64,000 nt of DNA from an uncultured Myxococcaceae bacterium (GCA_945952225.1 CAMFHP010000021.1:26004-90003), one strand, 5' to 3'; numbered from the stretch's first letter, positions 31,979 through 41,408 are shown. Translations and numbers: made by a program. The notes: a model not told the origin generated them from the sequence alone.

Positions 31979-33325
31979 TCAAGCGCCCGGCGTGCGTTCG
32001 AGGTCGTGCTTGCGAATGAGCCGGTGGACGTACGTGCGGTCGAGGCCCGCGGCCTGCGCGACGGCGGAGACGTTCCAGTGGTGTCGGGCGAGGAGGCCGG
32101 TGATGTACTCGCGCTCCAGGTGGTCGAGCCAGCGCTCGCGGAGGTCTTTGAAGGGCTGGTCGAGGTCGACACCCAGAGGCCCCGCGCCCGTGGAGCGCTT
32201 CGCGCCGTCGCCCACCATGGCCAGGGCCTCGCGCGCGCCGAGGGCGATGGCCCGCTCGACGAAGTTTCGCAGCTCGCGCACGTTGCCCAGCCACGGCCGC
32301 GCCGAGAGCTCGCGCACGAGCTCCGGGGCCAGCGCGCCGGCCGCCCCCTGCGGAAGAAAATGCTGCACCAGGAGCGCGATGTCTTCGGTGCGCTGACGCA
32401 GCGGGGGAATGTTCACCGGCAGCACCGAGAGGCGAAAGTAGAGGTCTTCGCGAAAGGCCCCGGCGTTGACCATCGTGCGGAGGTCGCGGTGCGTGGCGGA
32501 GATGAAGCGCACGTTGACCTTGCGGTACTGCGTCTCGCCGAGGCGACGCACCGTGCGTGACTCGATCGCGCGCAGGAGCTTGGGCTGCATCGAGAGGGGC
32601 ATCTCGCCGATCTCGTCGAGAAAGACCGTGCCTCCGTCGGCGGTCTCGATGGCGCCCGCGCGCGCGTTGGCGGCGCCCGTGAACGCGCCCTTCGCGTGGC
32701 CGAAGAGTTCGGCTTCGAGGAGGTTCTCGGGGAGCGCGCCGCAGTCGACGATCACGAAGGGCTGCTGCGCGCGCGGCGAGGTGTTGTGGAGGGCCTCGGC
32801 GACGAGCTCCTTGCCCGTGCCCGTCTCGCCGTGGAGGAGCACCGTGGAGTCCGTCGGCGCGATGCGCGCGAGGCGCGCGAAGAGCTCGCGCATCGCCACG
32901 GAGCGGCCGAGCAGCGGACCGAAGCGGTCGCCGGGCCAGAGGTCCACGGGCGCGGGCGCGGGCTCGTAGCTCACCTGCAGGGTGGTCGATCCCGCCTGCA
33001 CGCGGCCGCCGTCGGGCACGCGCGCGCACTGCACCATCACGCCCTCGACGAAGGTGCCGTTGCGGCTCCCGAGGTCGCGCACCCACACGCCGTCTTCGCG
33101 CGCTTCGAACTCCAGGTGGAGCCGCGAGACCGCCGGGTCGTGCACGGTGATGTCCACGCTCTGCGCGGAGCCGAGCACGGCGCGTCCGTCGAGGGTGGCG
33201 GCGCGCGGTCCGTTGCCGTCGGTCCATCGGAGCTGCGGTCGGCGGCGCGTGGCCGAGAGGGTCGCGCCGAGCGCATCGCGTTGCACCACGGTCACGTCGG
33301 GCGGGAGCCCCTGCTGGTTCGACAT
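31979..33325 (-). CDS. FHA-domain sigma-54-dependent transcriptional activator
   Basis: A 448-residue enhancer-binding protein. An FHA domain (residues 40-120) has SRLHLEF and GSRNGTFV, which bind phosphothreonine. The central AAA+ domain has Walker A GETGTGKE (residues 166-173), the sigma-54-contacting GAFTGA loop (213-218) and Walker B GGTVFLDEIG (231-240). The C-terminal Fis-type helix-turn-helix lies around residues 405-448. FHA sensing suggests control by Ser/Thr kinases, common in myxobacteria. The start at 33325 is the first Met directly before the FHA domain. It lies divergent to a REC-EAL gene and 58 bases before the HemQ-like gene. Confidence 0.93.
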   Translation of the reverse strand: MSNQQGLPPDVTVVQRDALGATLSATRRRPQLRWTDGNGPRAATLDGRAVLGSAQSVDITVHDPAVSRLHLEFEAREDGVWVRDLGSRNGTFVEGVMVQCARVPDGGRVQAGSTTLQVSYEPAPAPVDLWPGDRFGPLLGRSVAMRELFARLARIAPTDSTVLLHGETGTGKELVAEALHNTSPRAQQPFVIVDCGALPENLLEAELFGHAKGAFTGAANARAGAIETADGGTVFLDEIGEMPLSMQPKLLRAIESRTVRRLGETQYRKVNVRFISATHRDLRTMVNAGAFREDLYFRLSVLPVNIPPLRQRTEDIALLVQHFLPQGAAGALAPELVRELSARPWLGNVRELRNFVERAIALGAREALAMVGDGAKRSTGAGPLGVDLDQPFKDLRERWLDHLEREYITGLLARHHWNVSAVAQAAGLDRTYVHRLIRKHDLERTPGA

Positions 33326-33524
33326 CGGCGCGACGATACAGCGCGCGCGCAGCCGTCGCGAGACGTTCCGCGCGCCCTGCGGTGTCGACGGCGCGCGACA
33401 CCGGTGGCCGGTTCGTGCGGGGTGTCCTGCGGTGCGACGTTGCGTGGTGCGTCCATCGCGCGGTGCGCACACGGCGACCTCAAGCTCCGCGACGCGCAGC
33501 CGTTCGAGGGAGTGCGAGGTATTG

Positions 33525-34706
33525 ATGACGACGACGGCTGCTCAAGGGCCCGAAGAGACGACGAAGCGCGCCCGTGTGCTCTTCGTCGACGACGAACCAC
33601 AGATGACGGTGGCGATCCGCCGCGTGCTCTCACGCGAGCCCTTCGAGGTCATGGTCGCCAACACCGTCACCGAGGCGCGCGCCCTCATCGCCGCGCACGA
33701 CTTCGACGTGATCGTCTCCGACGAGATGATGCCCGAGATGAGCGGCTCGGATTTTCTCGCCGAGATGCGCCGCGAGCACCCCTACACCACGCGCATCTTG
33801 TTGACGGGACGCGCGAGCCTCGACACGGCCATCCACGCGGTGAACCACGCGGGGATCTTCCGCTTCCTCCAGAAGCCATGCAGCGCGAAGGTGCTCATCG
33901 CGAGCCTTCACGACGCGCTCGACCAGCAGCGCCAGCGCGTGCTCCCGCCGCCCTCCATCGCCCCGCCCGCCGCGGGCCCTCCCCTCGAAGATCAGCACCG
34001 CTTCGACCGCGCCGTCGAGGGCCTCTGGGTGGCCATGCAGCCCGTCGTGTCGAGCGCGCGCCACGACGTGTTCGCCTACGAGTGCCTCGTGCGCACGAGC
34101 GAGCCCTCGGTGCCCCACGGCGGCGCCTTCGTCGAGCTCGCCGAGAAGCTCTCGCAGTCGCAGTTCCTCGACCGACGCATCCGCGAGCGCGTCGCGACGA
34201 TGCTCCACGAGCAGCCCGAGGGGCTCACCGTGCTGGTGAATCTGCACCCGAGCTCCCTCGACGACGAAGACCTCTTCGACCCCGCCGCGCCCCTCTCGCT
34301 GTGCGCGCCGCGCGTGGTGCTGGAGATCACCGAGCGCGCCTCGCTCAACGACATGCGCGCGGTGCGAGACAAGGTCATGGCCCTGCGCGCCCTCGGGTAT
34401 CGCATCGCGGTGGATGACCTCGGCGCGGGCTACGCGGGGCTCCAGAGCCTCGTGCTGCTCCAGCCCGAGATCGTGAAGATCGACATGGAACTCGTGCGCA
34501 ACATCGACACGACGCCCACGAAGGCCAAGCTCGTGTCGGCGGTGACCACGCTCTGTCGCGAGCTCGGCGCCGACGTGATCGCCGAGGGCATCGAGACCGT
34601 CGAGGAGTTTCGCGCGCTCACGGGCATGGGCTGCACGCTGCTCCAGGGCTACCTGTTCGCGCGGCCGGGGAGGCCCTTCCCCAAGGTGTCGTGGCCCGCG
34701 GTCTGA
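33525..34706 (+). CDS. REC-EAL protein, predicted cyclic-di-GMP phosphodiesterase
   Basis: A 393-residue two-domain protein. The receiver domain (residues 15-130) has the acidic pair at 22-23, phospho-acceptor Asp66 in VSDEMMP, Thr94 and Lys117. The EAL domain (165-393) keeps Glu186 in YECLVR, LEITER, VDDLGAGYAG, KIDMELV, AEGIE and GYLFARP, so catalytic residues appear intact. It should cleave cyclic-di-GMP when phosphorylated. No histidine kinase is adjacent. The ATG at 33525 follows GAGG at 33516-33519. The 199-base gap upstream is shared with the divergent FHA activator. It ends 3 bases before the convergent tmk gene. Confidence 0.93.
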   Translation: MTTTAAQGPEETTKRARVLFVDDEPQMTVAIRRVLSREPFEVMVANTVTEARALIAAHDFDVIVSDEMMPEMSGSDFLAEMRREHPYTTRILLTGRASLDTAIHAVNHAGIFRFLQKPCSAKVLIASLHDALDQQRQRVLPPPSIAPPAAGPPLEDQHRFDRAVEGLWVAMQPVVSSARHDVFAYECLVRTSEPSVPHGGAFVELAEKLSQSQFLDRRIRERVATMLHEQPEGLTVLVNLHPSSLDDEDLFDPAAPLSLCAPRVVLEITERASLNDMRAVRDKVMALRALGYRIAVDDLGAGYAGLQSLVLLQPEIVKIDMELVRNIDTTPTKAKLVSAVTTLCRELGADVIAEGIETVEEFRALTGMGCTLLQGYLFARPGRPFPKVSWPAV

Positions 34707-34709
34707 GCG

Positions 34710-35318
34710 CTACAGCGCGCCGAGGTCTCGCAGCGCCGCGACGATCGCGTCGGTGATCGCCTCGCGCGGTTGCGTCGCGTCGAGGCGCAGCGGCGTCGGG
34801 TCGGTGATGGCCGCGAAGATGGCCGCCGAGCGACGGAGGTCTTCTTCGCGTTCGAAGAGGTTGCTCTGTCCGCGGTGGTTCACGCGCGCGACGCCGTCCT
34901 TCGGGTCGAGCGTGAGGATCACGAGCAGATCGGGCCGCGGGGCGATGGCCTCGTTGCGCCGACGGATCTCGTCGACGTCGAGCCCGCGCGCGCCCTGGTA
35001 GGCCATCGACGAGAAGTAGTAGCGGTCGACGAGCACCACGCGACCCGCGTCCACCGAGGGACGCAGCAGGGTCTCGACGTGCTCCTGGCGATCCGCAATG
35101 AAGGCTTCGAGCTCCTCGACGGGCGAGAGGCGTCCGGTGCTCGCCGATGCGCGGAGCCGTCGTCCCCACGGTCCGTCGGTGGGCTCGTGCGTCACCACGA
35201 CTTCGCGACCCGCGGTACGGAGCGCCTCGGCCACGCGCGCCACCTGGGTGGTCTTGCCCGCGCCATCGATGCCCTCGAAGGCCACCAGGAGGCCGCGCCT
35301 CACGGTCTCGTGCGACAT
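34710..35318 (-). CDS. tmk: Thymidylate kinase
   Basis: A 202-residue thymidylate kinase that phosphorylates dTMP to dTDP with ATP. The P-loop FEGIDGAGKTTQ is at residues 14-25, the DRYYFSSMAYQG substrate loop is near residue 95 and the LID-type RVNHRGQSNLFE segment near residue 145. Length matches the family (about 200-215). The gene ends 3 bases from the convergent REC-EAL gene, so transcripts must overlap or stop inside coding sequence. It diverges from the membrane protein at 35447. Confidence 0.95.
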   Translation of the reverse strand: MSHETVRRGLLVAFEGIDGAGKTTQVARVAEALRTAGREVVVTHEPTDGPWGRRLRASASTGRLSPVEELEAFIADRQEHVETLLRPSVDAGRVVLVDRYYFSSMAYQGARGLDVDEIRRRNEAIAPRPDLLVILTLDPKDGVARVNHRGQSNLFEREEDLRRSAAIFAAITDPTPLRLDATQPREAITDAIVAALRDLGAL

Positions 35319-35446
35319 AGGCGACGGAGCATCCCACGGGGCGCGCGTTCACACTGAATTTCGAGCGGACGGGGCCTCGTCGCCGACCGTTCACCACGAG
35401 GAGCGTCACACCCGATGGGCCCCGGGGCGTACGCTGTGAACCCGTC

Positions 35447-36670
35447 ATGCAGCCCGAACCCCGCTCACGCCTCCGCGACGCCGCGCTCGCCACCATCCTC
35501 GTGCTGTCGGTGTTTCCGCCAGTGATGCTCGTGCTGTGGTCCCTGTTCGCGGCGCAACTGGGCGGGCGCGGTGAGTGGGCGATCATTCCCCTCGGCCTCG
35601 CGGTGATCGGCGCGGGGCTCGCGGCGATCGTGCGCACCTACCGCTACGCGCGCGAAGGCGGGGCGCACACGCTCGGCATCGTGTGGGACGTGATCCTCTT
35701 CGCCGTGATGCCCGTGTGGGGACTCGCCATGAACCACACGCTCAACGGCCGCTGCGTCTCCGACTGCGACATGGGTGTGTACCGCGCCTTCGCCGAGCCC
35801 TGGGCCGCCGCGCCCTTCGCGCTCCACGTGTGCGCCGCGCTCGCCTACGCCGTGTCGCGCAGGCGACCCGCGAGGCTGCCCGCCGTGGTCGAGGCCCTCA
35901 CGCTCGCGACGATGTTCGTGGGCGCGCTGCTCCACGTCGCGCTCCAGGTGCAGCTCGGCGCGGGCTTCATGATCATGGGGCTGATCCTCTTTCCCTTCGG
36001 GCTCCCGGTGATCTCACCGGCGCTCACGGTGATCCGTCTGCTCGGCGAGCTGCGCGCGCGTCTCGTGCTCCGCGCGGCCGACGACGTGGTCGCTCCCGCG
36101 GCCCCGGTCGACGTGTACCGCGAGGCTCCCGTCGCGCCGCCCGAGGCGCCCACCGCGATGAGCCGTCCGTGGATCGTGAACACCCTCGCTGCGAGCCCCG
36201 TCGTCGCGGGCCTCTGGGCGGTCGCGAGCGCGCTCGTCGCGGGTCGCAACGGCGCGGCGGTGATGGCCTTCACCGAGACCTGTCAGCACACGTTCTCGCG
36301 CATCCCGGTGCAGATGGTTCCGCGCGACTGCCACTACCTCTGCACGGTCGCGGCGCAGGGGCATCCGTGGCTCGTGCGACCCGAGCGCATGGGCGTTCGC
36401 AACGGCCAGCCCATCGTCGTGAACCGCCAGCTCGCGGTGGCCAACGCGTTCGAAGACCTGCTCCACACGCGCTGGCCGCGCTTCGGTCGCCTCGCGCGTC
36501 GCACCTACGACCGACTGGGATTGCCCGTGATCCGCTACATCCGCGCGTCGTGGATGTCGGACGCGGTGTACCTCGCGATGAAGCCCGCGGAGTGGATCTT
36601 CTACGCGGTGCTTCTGCTGCTCGATCCGGGCGATCCCGAGGCGCGCATCGACCGCATGTACCGCGGGTGA
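35447..36670 (+). CDS. DUF6688-like multi-pass membrane protein
   Basis: A 407-residue membrane protein. Residues 15-40, 45-65, 80-95, 115-135, 145-165 and 170-190 are hydrophobic, followed by a long soluble C-terminal region with CHYLCTVAAQGHPWLVRPE, then NRQLAVANAFEDLL and KPAEWIFYAVLLLLD near the end. These resemble DUF6688-type proteins, whose function is unknown. Two Cys in CHYLC could bind metal or form a disulfide. The ATG at 35447 is the first Met after the 128-base divergent gap with tmk. It converges with the transporter at 36675 across 4 bases. Confidence 0.7.
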   Translation: MQPEPRSRLRDAALATILVLSVFPPVMLVLWSLFAAQLGGRGEWAIIPLGLAVIGAGLAAIVRTYRYAREGGAHTLGIVWDVILFAVMPVWGLAMNHTLNGRCVSDCDMGVYRAFAEPWAAAPFALHVCAALAYAVSRRRPARLPAVVEALTLATMFVGALLHVALQVQLGAGFMIMGLILFPFGLPVISPALTVIRLLGELRARLVLRAADDVVAPAAPVDVYREAPVAPPEAPTAMSRPWIVNTLAASPVVAGLWAVASALVAGRNGAAVMAFTETCQHTFSRIPVQMVPRDCHYLCTVAAQGHPWLVRPERMGVRNGQPIVVNRQLAVANAFEDLLHTRWPRFGRLARRTYDRLGLPVIRYIRASWMSDAVYLAMKPAEWIFYAVLLLLDPGDPEARIDRMYRG

Positions 36671-36674
36671 TCGC

Positions 36675-37568
36675 TCAGCCCGTGCGCTCGCCGCGCGCGA
36701 TGGCGCCGAGGCCCAGCAGCACCAGAAGGGCGCCCGCCACGGCCGTCGCAGGCGGCGCGTCGTGGAGCACCGCGAACACCAGCACCGTGCTCGCCACGGG
36801 CTCCGCGAGGATCGTCGTCGCCACGGCCCACGCGGGCAGATAGCGCAGCGCCCAGTTGAGCAGCGTGTGCCCGAGGATCATCGGGCCGAGGGCGAGCACG
36901 AGAAAGAGCGCGTGCTCTCGCGCGTCGGTGATGCGCAGCGTCTCGCCCGTGAGCAGCGCAAGCGCGAGGAGCGTGAGGGCCGCCGTGCCGTACACCGGGA
37001 GCACGTAGGCCATGAGCCCGAGCGTGCGGCGGAGGCGTCCGCCGAGCACGAAGTACGCGGCCCCCGCGACGGCGCCGAGAAAGGCCAGAAGGTCGCCGGT
37101 GAGGCGGTGCTGCCCGCGGCGGTCTCCCCACGCGATCACGGCCGATCCCAGCAGCGCGAGCGCGATGCCCGGCACCGCGCGACGGGGAAAGGGAGCGCCC
37201 GAGATCCATGGGGTTGCCGCGGCGACGAGGGCGGGGTGCACGGCCACGAGGGTGGCGCTCGCGGCGACGCTCGTGGCGACGGGTGACGAGGGCGCGAGGC
37301 TCGCGATCCACGACGCGAAGTGCAGCGCGAGGGCGACGCCTGCGGCCACGAGGAGCCAGCGCTCGCGGCGCGGAAGCAACGGCAGCTCGCGGCGCGCGGG
37401 ACCGATCGCGAAGGGCGCGAGGATCACCGTCGCGTAGAGCAAACGGTAGAACGAGATGGCGAGCGGGCCCGCGTGCGCCATGCGGATCCAGAGGGCGGCG
37501 GAGCTCACGGCGAGGAGCGCGGCCGCGAGGGCGGCGACGAGGCGCGTGGGCGCAGGGGCGGAGCGCAT
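36675..37568 (-). CDS. EamA/DMT-family transporter
   Basis: A 297-residue protein with ten hydrophobic segments arranged as two repeats of five, the pattern of drug/metabolite transporter (DMT, EamA) proteins. Between the halves there is a short basic loop (GDRRGQHRLTG). Typical EamA loops are visible (HPALVAAATPW; EPVASTVLVF in the second half). It likely exports or imports a small metabolite across the inner membrane; the substrate is unknown. The start is the ATG at 37568. The gene diverges from the glycosidase-like gene at 37626 across 57 bases. Confidence 0.85.
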   Translation of the reverse strand: MRSAPAPTRLVAALAAALLAVSSAALWIRMAHAGPLAISFYRLLYATVILAPFAIGPARRELPLLPRRERWLLVAAGVALALHFASWIASLAPSSPVATSVAASATLVAVHPALVAAATPWISGAPFPRRAVPGIALALLGSAVIAWGDRRGQHRLTGDLLAFLGAVAGAAYFVLGGRLRRTLGLMAYVLPVYGTAALTLLALALLTGETLRITDAREHALFLVLALGPMILGHTLLNWALRYLPAWAVATTILAEPVASTVLVFAVLHDAPPATAVAGALLVLLGLGAIARGERTG

Positions 37569-37625
37569 GGTGCGGGTCCGATTACCACGGTTGCGCCGCG
37601 CGGGATTGAGGTAGCTTCGCGCGCC

Positions 37626-39185
37626 GTGAGTGTGCCGCTGCGCGCCGCGATGGTGCGGTTCTCGACCCTCGACCCCTCGCTCTGGCCCCGCGCCGTACGC
37701 GCCCTCGCGGACCTCGGGTTCAACGCCATCGACGTGCCCCTCGTGTGGCGCGAGCACGAGCGCGACGACGGCTCGCTCGACTTCACCTCGCCGCGCCTCG
37801 ACGTGGCGGCATTTCTGCGCGCGGTGTCGTCGGCGGGATTGCGCGCCGTCGTGCGCCTCGGTCCGTGGCCCGTGAGCGACGTGCCCGCGCTGGGCATCCC
37901 CGATCGCGTGCTCCACGACCGACGGTGTCAGGCGCGCACGCGGCGGCAGAACCCGGTGTACGTGCTCGACCTGCCGGGCTTCGCGCCGCTCCCCTCGGTG
38001 GCCAGCGTGGCGTATCGCGAGGCCGCCGCCGCGTGGATCACCGCCGCCGTGAAGGCCCTCGAACCCGCGCTCCGCGATGGCACCGTGGCGCGTGTGATCG
38101 TGGGTCACGGCCCGCCTGCGATTCTGCGCGACGACGCGTTCGAGTTCGACCACCACCCCGACGCGCGCGGTGACGCTGCGCCTGTGCTCCCGCCGCACCG
38201 TCGCGGCGTCGACGCGGCCCTCGACGAGGTGAAGCGCCAGACCGGTCACGTCGTGGAGTTCAGCGGGTGGCTCGTGCGCGCCGCGGCCGACGCGGGGGTC
38301 GAGCGCGCGCGCATCGCCGTGGCCATCGCGGGCTCGGTGCTCACATCACCGCTCGCGTGCGCGGTGGGGGCGACGCGCGTCGTGGCGATGACCGCGCCGC
38401 CGCCGCGTGCGGGCGTGTCGGGCATCTGGCGTCAGGTGCGCTTCGCGTGTGCGCTCGGGGCCGGCGTGCACCTCGACCTGCGCGCGGGCAATCCACCCTT
38501 CGAACCGCCGACGCGGGCGACGCACACGCTCCAGGCGGCGCGCGTCGCGATCGCGGCGGGCGCGTGTGATTTCACGGTGCAGATGGGATGCGCGGGTGAC
38601 GGATGGGTGGGCGCGCTGCTCGACGAGCGCGCCGAGGTGCGGGCCCACGCCGCGCGGTGGAGCGCGCTGCTCGCGTGGGCGCAGACGCTGCCCGAGGGAC
38701 GTGAGCTCGGGGTGACGGTGCCCATGAGCCTCGACGAGGTGTACGAGGTCCGCGCGTCGACGGGCGTGCATCCGCTGCCCATGGGGCTCCTCGCGTGGGT
38801 GGGCTTCGCGCCCGAGGAGCTCACCGCCCGCGATGCGATCACCGCGACACGGTGGGTCGACGCGGAGGGGAGGCTCACGGCGCAGAGCGTTCCGTGGCGG
38901 CGCGCGCTCGCGACGGGGCCGTGTGCGTGCGATGGAGCATGGGCCGACGCGCAGGCCGCGCAGTGGTCGGCGCTGGCGCCGCGCGTGTCGCCCGAGGGGG
39001 CCGCGCTCGTGCGCGCCGTGGAATCCCACGGACGGCGCGCGCTCGTGGTGGCGTCGGCGGTCGAGGGGCCGATCCGTGTGTCGCCGCCGACGTCGGGCCG
39101 GTGGAGCGACGAGGCGGGTGTGATCGACACGCCGCGTCCGTTGCCGGGCGGTGAGGTGATGGTGCTGCGCGAGGTGCTGTCGTGA
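37626..39185 (+). CDS. TIM-barrel glycoside hydrolase-like protein (GH35-like), degenerate
   Basis: A 519-residue protein whose first 150 residues look like a GH35/GH42-type TIM barrel: FNAIDVPLVWREHERDDG and AGLRAVVRLGPWPVSD match the strands before the substrate pocket. The expected first catalytic motif (NEYG) is replaced by IVGHGPPAILRDD, so activity is uncertain. The C-terminal half has GCAGDGWVGALLDE and no clear motif. No signal peptide, so it is cytoplasmic. GTG at 37626 or ATG at 37650 can start it. It is translationally coupled (GTGA) to the gene at 39182, which suggests a shared function. Confidence 0.68.
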   Translation: MSVPLRAAMVRFSTLDPSLWPRAVRALADLGFNAIDVPLVWREHERDDGSLDFTSPRLDVAAFLRAVSSAGLRAVVRLGPWPVSDVPALGIPDRVLHDRRCQARTRRQNPVYVLDLPGFAPLPSVASVAYREAAAAWITAAVKALEPALRDGTVARVIVGHGPPAILRDDAFEFDHHPDARGDAAPVLPPHRRGVDAALDEVKRQTGHVVEFSGWLVRAAADAGVERARIAVAIAGSVLTSPLACAVGATRVVAMTAPPPRAGVSGIWRQVRFACALGAGVHLDLRAGNPPFEPPTRATHTLQAARVAIAAGACDFTVQMGCAGDGWVGALLDERAEVRAHAARWSALLAWAQTLPEGRELGVTVPMSLDEVYEVRASTGVHPLPMGLLAWVGFAPEELTARDAITATRWVDAEGRLTAQSVPWRRALATGPCACDGAWADAQAAQWSALAPRVSPEGAALVRAVESHGRRALVVASAVEGPIRVSPPTSGRWSDEAGVIDTPRPLPGGEVMVLREVLS

Positions 39186-40228
39186 GTGGGCGCGCGTGGC
39201 AGCTCGCGGGCTTCGACGCACGCTCGTGGCACCGGCTCGTGACCCTCGTGGCGCCGGGCTTCGCCTCGCACGCACCCGCGGCGAGAGAGCGCGGCGCACG
39301 CGTCGAGGGCGGACTGCTCTTCGTGCTCTACGACGAGGGCGAGGTGGTGCGCGCGATCCACTCGCTGCGCGGCCCTGTGGACCTGCCCATGTGGCGCTCG
39401 CCCGCAGACCTCGCGGCCTGCGCCGACGCGTGCGGATCGCACTTCGCCGTGGCCGCGGCGGTGGGCGCGATCGAAGAACTCTACGAGCGCGTGGGCGGCA
39501 GGCTCCATCGCGGTGACGACGTGGCCTCGGGGCTGCTCCTCGCGCTCGGGGCTGCGCGTGAGCTGATCGATGAGGGCGAGCTTCACGTCATCCCGTCGCT
39601 GGCGAGGGGTGTTCCGTTGCCGCCGCCCGAGGTGCTGCGGCGCGCGTGGGACCACCTTCTCCCCGACGGTCACGCGGGCGTCATCGTGCTCTTTGAAGGG
39701 GTCGAACTCGAGACCGCGGTGGTGCTCCGTCGACGGGGCGCGGGCCTCGATCGTGTGCTCGGACCCGAGGTGCTCCGTCGCATGGTCGGACGCCTCGACG
39801 GCGACCTGCGACGCGACCCACGCGCGGTGCGCGAGGCCGTGGAGCGCGAGCTCGGACCGATGGCCTTCGGTGTGTTCGCCCCGACGACGACCCTGCGCGA
39901 GCTGTTGATGTCACGCGAGAGCGGCGCGTGGGCGGGTGCGCTCGCGCGGCGCGAGGTGGTGCTCGATCCGATGCCGCCGTGGGCCGCAGTGGCTGCGGGG
40001 GCGGGCGCGCTCCACGCCGTGGGGAGGCGCTCGCGCGACGTGCTCTCGACCCTCGACGCGCTCGGCGTGTTCGGTCCGTTTTCGAAGCGTGCGCGCGAGG
40101 TCGGAGAGCTTCTCGGCAGCGTCGATGTGCGCGCGATGCTCGGCTTCGATCCGCTCGACGTGGTGGGCACGATCCTGCGCGGGAGCGCCAACGCCGCGCA
40201 CCCCGACGACGACGACCACGAGCCGTGA
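39182..40228 (+). CDS. Hypothetical protein coupled to the glycosidase-like gene
   Basis: A 348-residue soluble protein starting with a GTG that overlaps the stop of the previous gene. It is helical and Arg/Glu/Ala-rich in the C-terminal part, with no membrane segment, signal peptide, or recognised motif. The final residues are acidic and His-rich (HPDDDDHEP). The close coupling indicates it works with the TIM-barrel protein. Function unknown. The gap to zapA is 82 bases. Confidence 0.65.
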   Translation: MSGRAWQLAGFDARSWHRLVTLVAPGFASHAPAARERGARVEGGLLFVLYDEGEVVRAIHSLRGPVDLPMWRSPADLAACADACGSHFAVAAAVGAIEELYERVGGRLHRGDDVASGLLLALGAARELIDEGELHVIPSLARGVPLPPPEVLRRAWDHLLPDGHAGVIVLFEGVELETAVVLRRRGAGLDRVLGPEVLRRMVGRLDGDLRRDPRAVREAVERELGPMAFGVFAPTTTLRELLMSRESGAWAGALARREVVLDPMPPWAAVAAGAGALHAVGRRSRDVLSTLDALGVFGPFSKRAREVGELLGSVDVRAMLGFDPLDVVGTILRGSANAAHPDDDDHEP

Positions 40229-40310
40229 TGCACATGCGTGTACGACCGTGCACGCCGCGTGAAACCCCCCGCAAGGCCCTTGTGGAGCTCCATGCGCTCG
40301 GACTAGGTTC

Positions 40311-40715
40311 GTGCGCGTGCAGTCCACCCCTTCTGGTGCGCGCAACTCCATCGCGCTTGAGGTCGGCGGCCAGCGCCTCCGACTGACCGCGAACGGCAAC
40401 GAGCGCCACCTCGAGAGCCTCGCCGCGTTGGTGAATCAGCGCGTCGAAGACATCCAACGTTCCGCGAAGGGCGCGCCCGCGTCGACGCAGCTCGCGCTCG
40501 TGGCGCTCGACCTCGCCGACGAGATCATGGCCTGCCGACGCAAGGTCGAAGAGGCGCAGCGCGAGGCCGCCCGCGCCGTCGCCGAAGCCGAGGAGCGCGC
40601 GCGCACCGTGGAGCAGGCCGCACGCGTGGCGATCTCCGACGCGCTCGCCGAAATCGACCGCGCCATCGCCGCCGACGAGGCCCTCCTCGCGTCGCGCGCG
40701 AGCGAGAGCGCGTAG
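40311..40715 (+). CDS. zapA: Cell division protein ZapA
   Basis: A 134-residue ZapA. The N-terminal core (residues 15-40) has SIALEVGGQRLRLTANGNERHLE, the beta-rich head domain typical of ZapA, and residues 55-125 form the long coiled coil through which ZapA dimers tether FtsZ filaments at the division ring. The start is a GTG at 40311 or at 40317; ATG is not available nearby. It ends 3 bases from the convergent YggS gene. I saw no 6S RNA-like structure next to it, though zapA is often near one in other bacteria. Confidence 0.85.
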   Translation: MRVQSTPSGARNSIALEVGGQRLRLTANGNERHLESLAALVNQRVEDIQRSAKGAPASTQLALVALDLADEIMACRRKVEEAQREAARAVAEAEERARTVEQAARVAISDALAEIDRAIAADEALLASRASESA

Positions 40716-40718
40716 CCC

Positions 40719-41408
40719 TCAGCGCGCGCCGAAGAGGGCGCTGCCCACGCGCACCACCGTGGCTCCGCACGCGACGGCCACGTCGAGGTCGTGGGTCATG
40801 CCCATCGAGAGCGAGGGAAGCCGCGCAGCGCCTCCGTGCGCCTCGCGCAATGCCACCAGCGCGCGGAACACGGGCGCCGCATCCTCGGGGTTCTCGCTCG
40901 CGGGCGGCACGGTCATGAGCCCGCGCAGCCGCAACGCCTCACAGCGCTCGATGGCCGTGAGCACCTCGCCAAGCTCACGCGGATCGCAGCCCGACTTGCT
41001 GGCCTCACCCGACACGTTCACCTGCACGTAGGCGTCGACGGTGCGACCGGCGGCGAGGGCGCGCGCGCCGAACTCCGTCGCGAGCCGCGCGCTGTCGAGC
41101 GAGTGCACCGCGTGGACGAGCGGCGCCACGTTGCGGGCCTTGTTGCGCTGGAGGTGACCGATGAAATGCCAGCGCAGCCCGTCGAGGTCGGCGAGCGCGG
41201 CGTGCTTGTCGACGAGCTCCTGCGCGTAGTTCTCGCCGAAGTCGCGGAGGCCTGCGTGCCACGCGGCGCGCACCACCTCGGCGGGCCAGGTCTTCGTGAC
41301 GGCGACGAGGAGCACGTCGGCGGGATCGCGGTTCACACGGTCGCAGGCGTGCGCGATGCGGTCGCGCACCGAGGCGACATGGGCGGCGATGGTGTCGGGG
41401 GTGATCAC
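40719..41408 (-). CDS. YggS-family PLP homeostasis protein
   Basis: A 229-residue PLP-binding protein of the YggS/PROSC family, which buffers pyridoxal phosphate in the cytoplasm without enzyme activity. The PLP Lys lies in LLVAVTKTWPAEVV near residue 39 and the family HFIGHLQRNK motif is near residue 82. The C-terminal SMGMTHDLDVAVACGATVVRVG matches the family. The GTG start at 41408 overlaps the Maf stop (GTGA). Genomic pairing with cell-division genes is common for YggS, and zapA lies next to it here in convergent orientation. Confidence 0.92.
   Translation of the reverse strand: MITPDTIAAHVASVRDRIAHACDRVNRDPADVLLVAVTKTWPAEVVRAAWHAGLRDFGENYAQELVDKHAALADLDGLRWHFIGHLQRNKARNVAPLVHAVHSLDSARLATEFGARALAAGRTVDAYVQVNVSGEASKSGCDPRELGEVLTAIERCEALRLRGLMTVPPASENPEDAAPVFRALVALREAHGGAARLPSLSMGMTHDLDVAVACGATVVRVGSALFGAR

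Noticed and set aside
31901..32172. Longer start for the HemQ-like gene through 32172
   Set aside because: The extension is Ser/Thr/Arg-rich noise over the upstream regulator; the ATG at 31920 starts the His tail.
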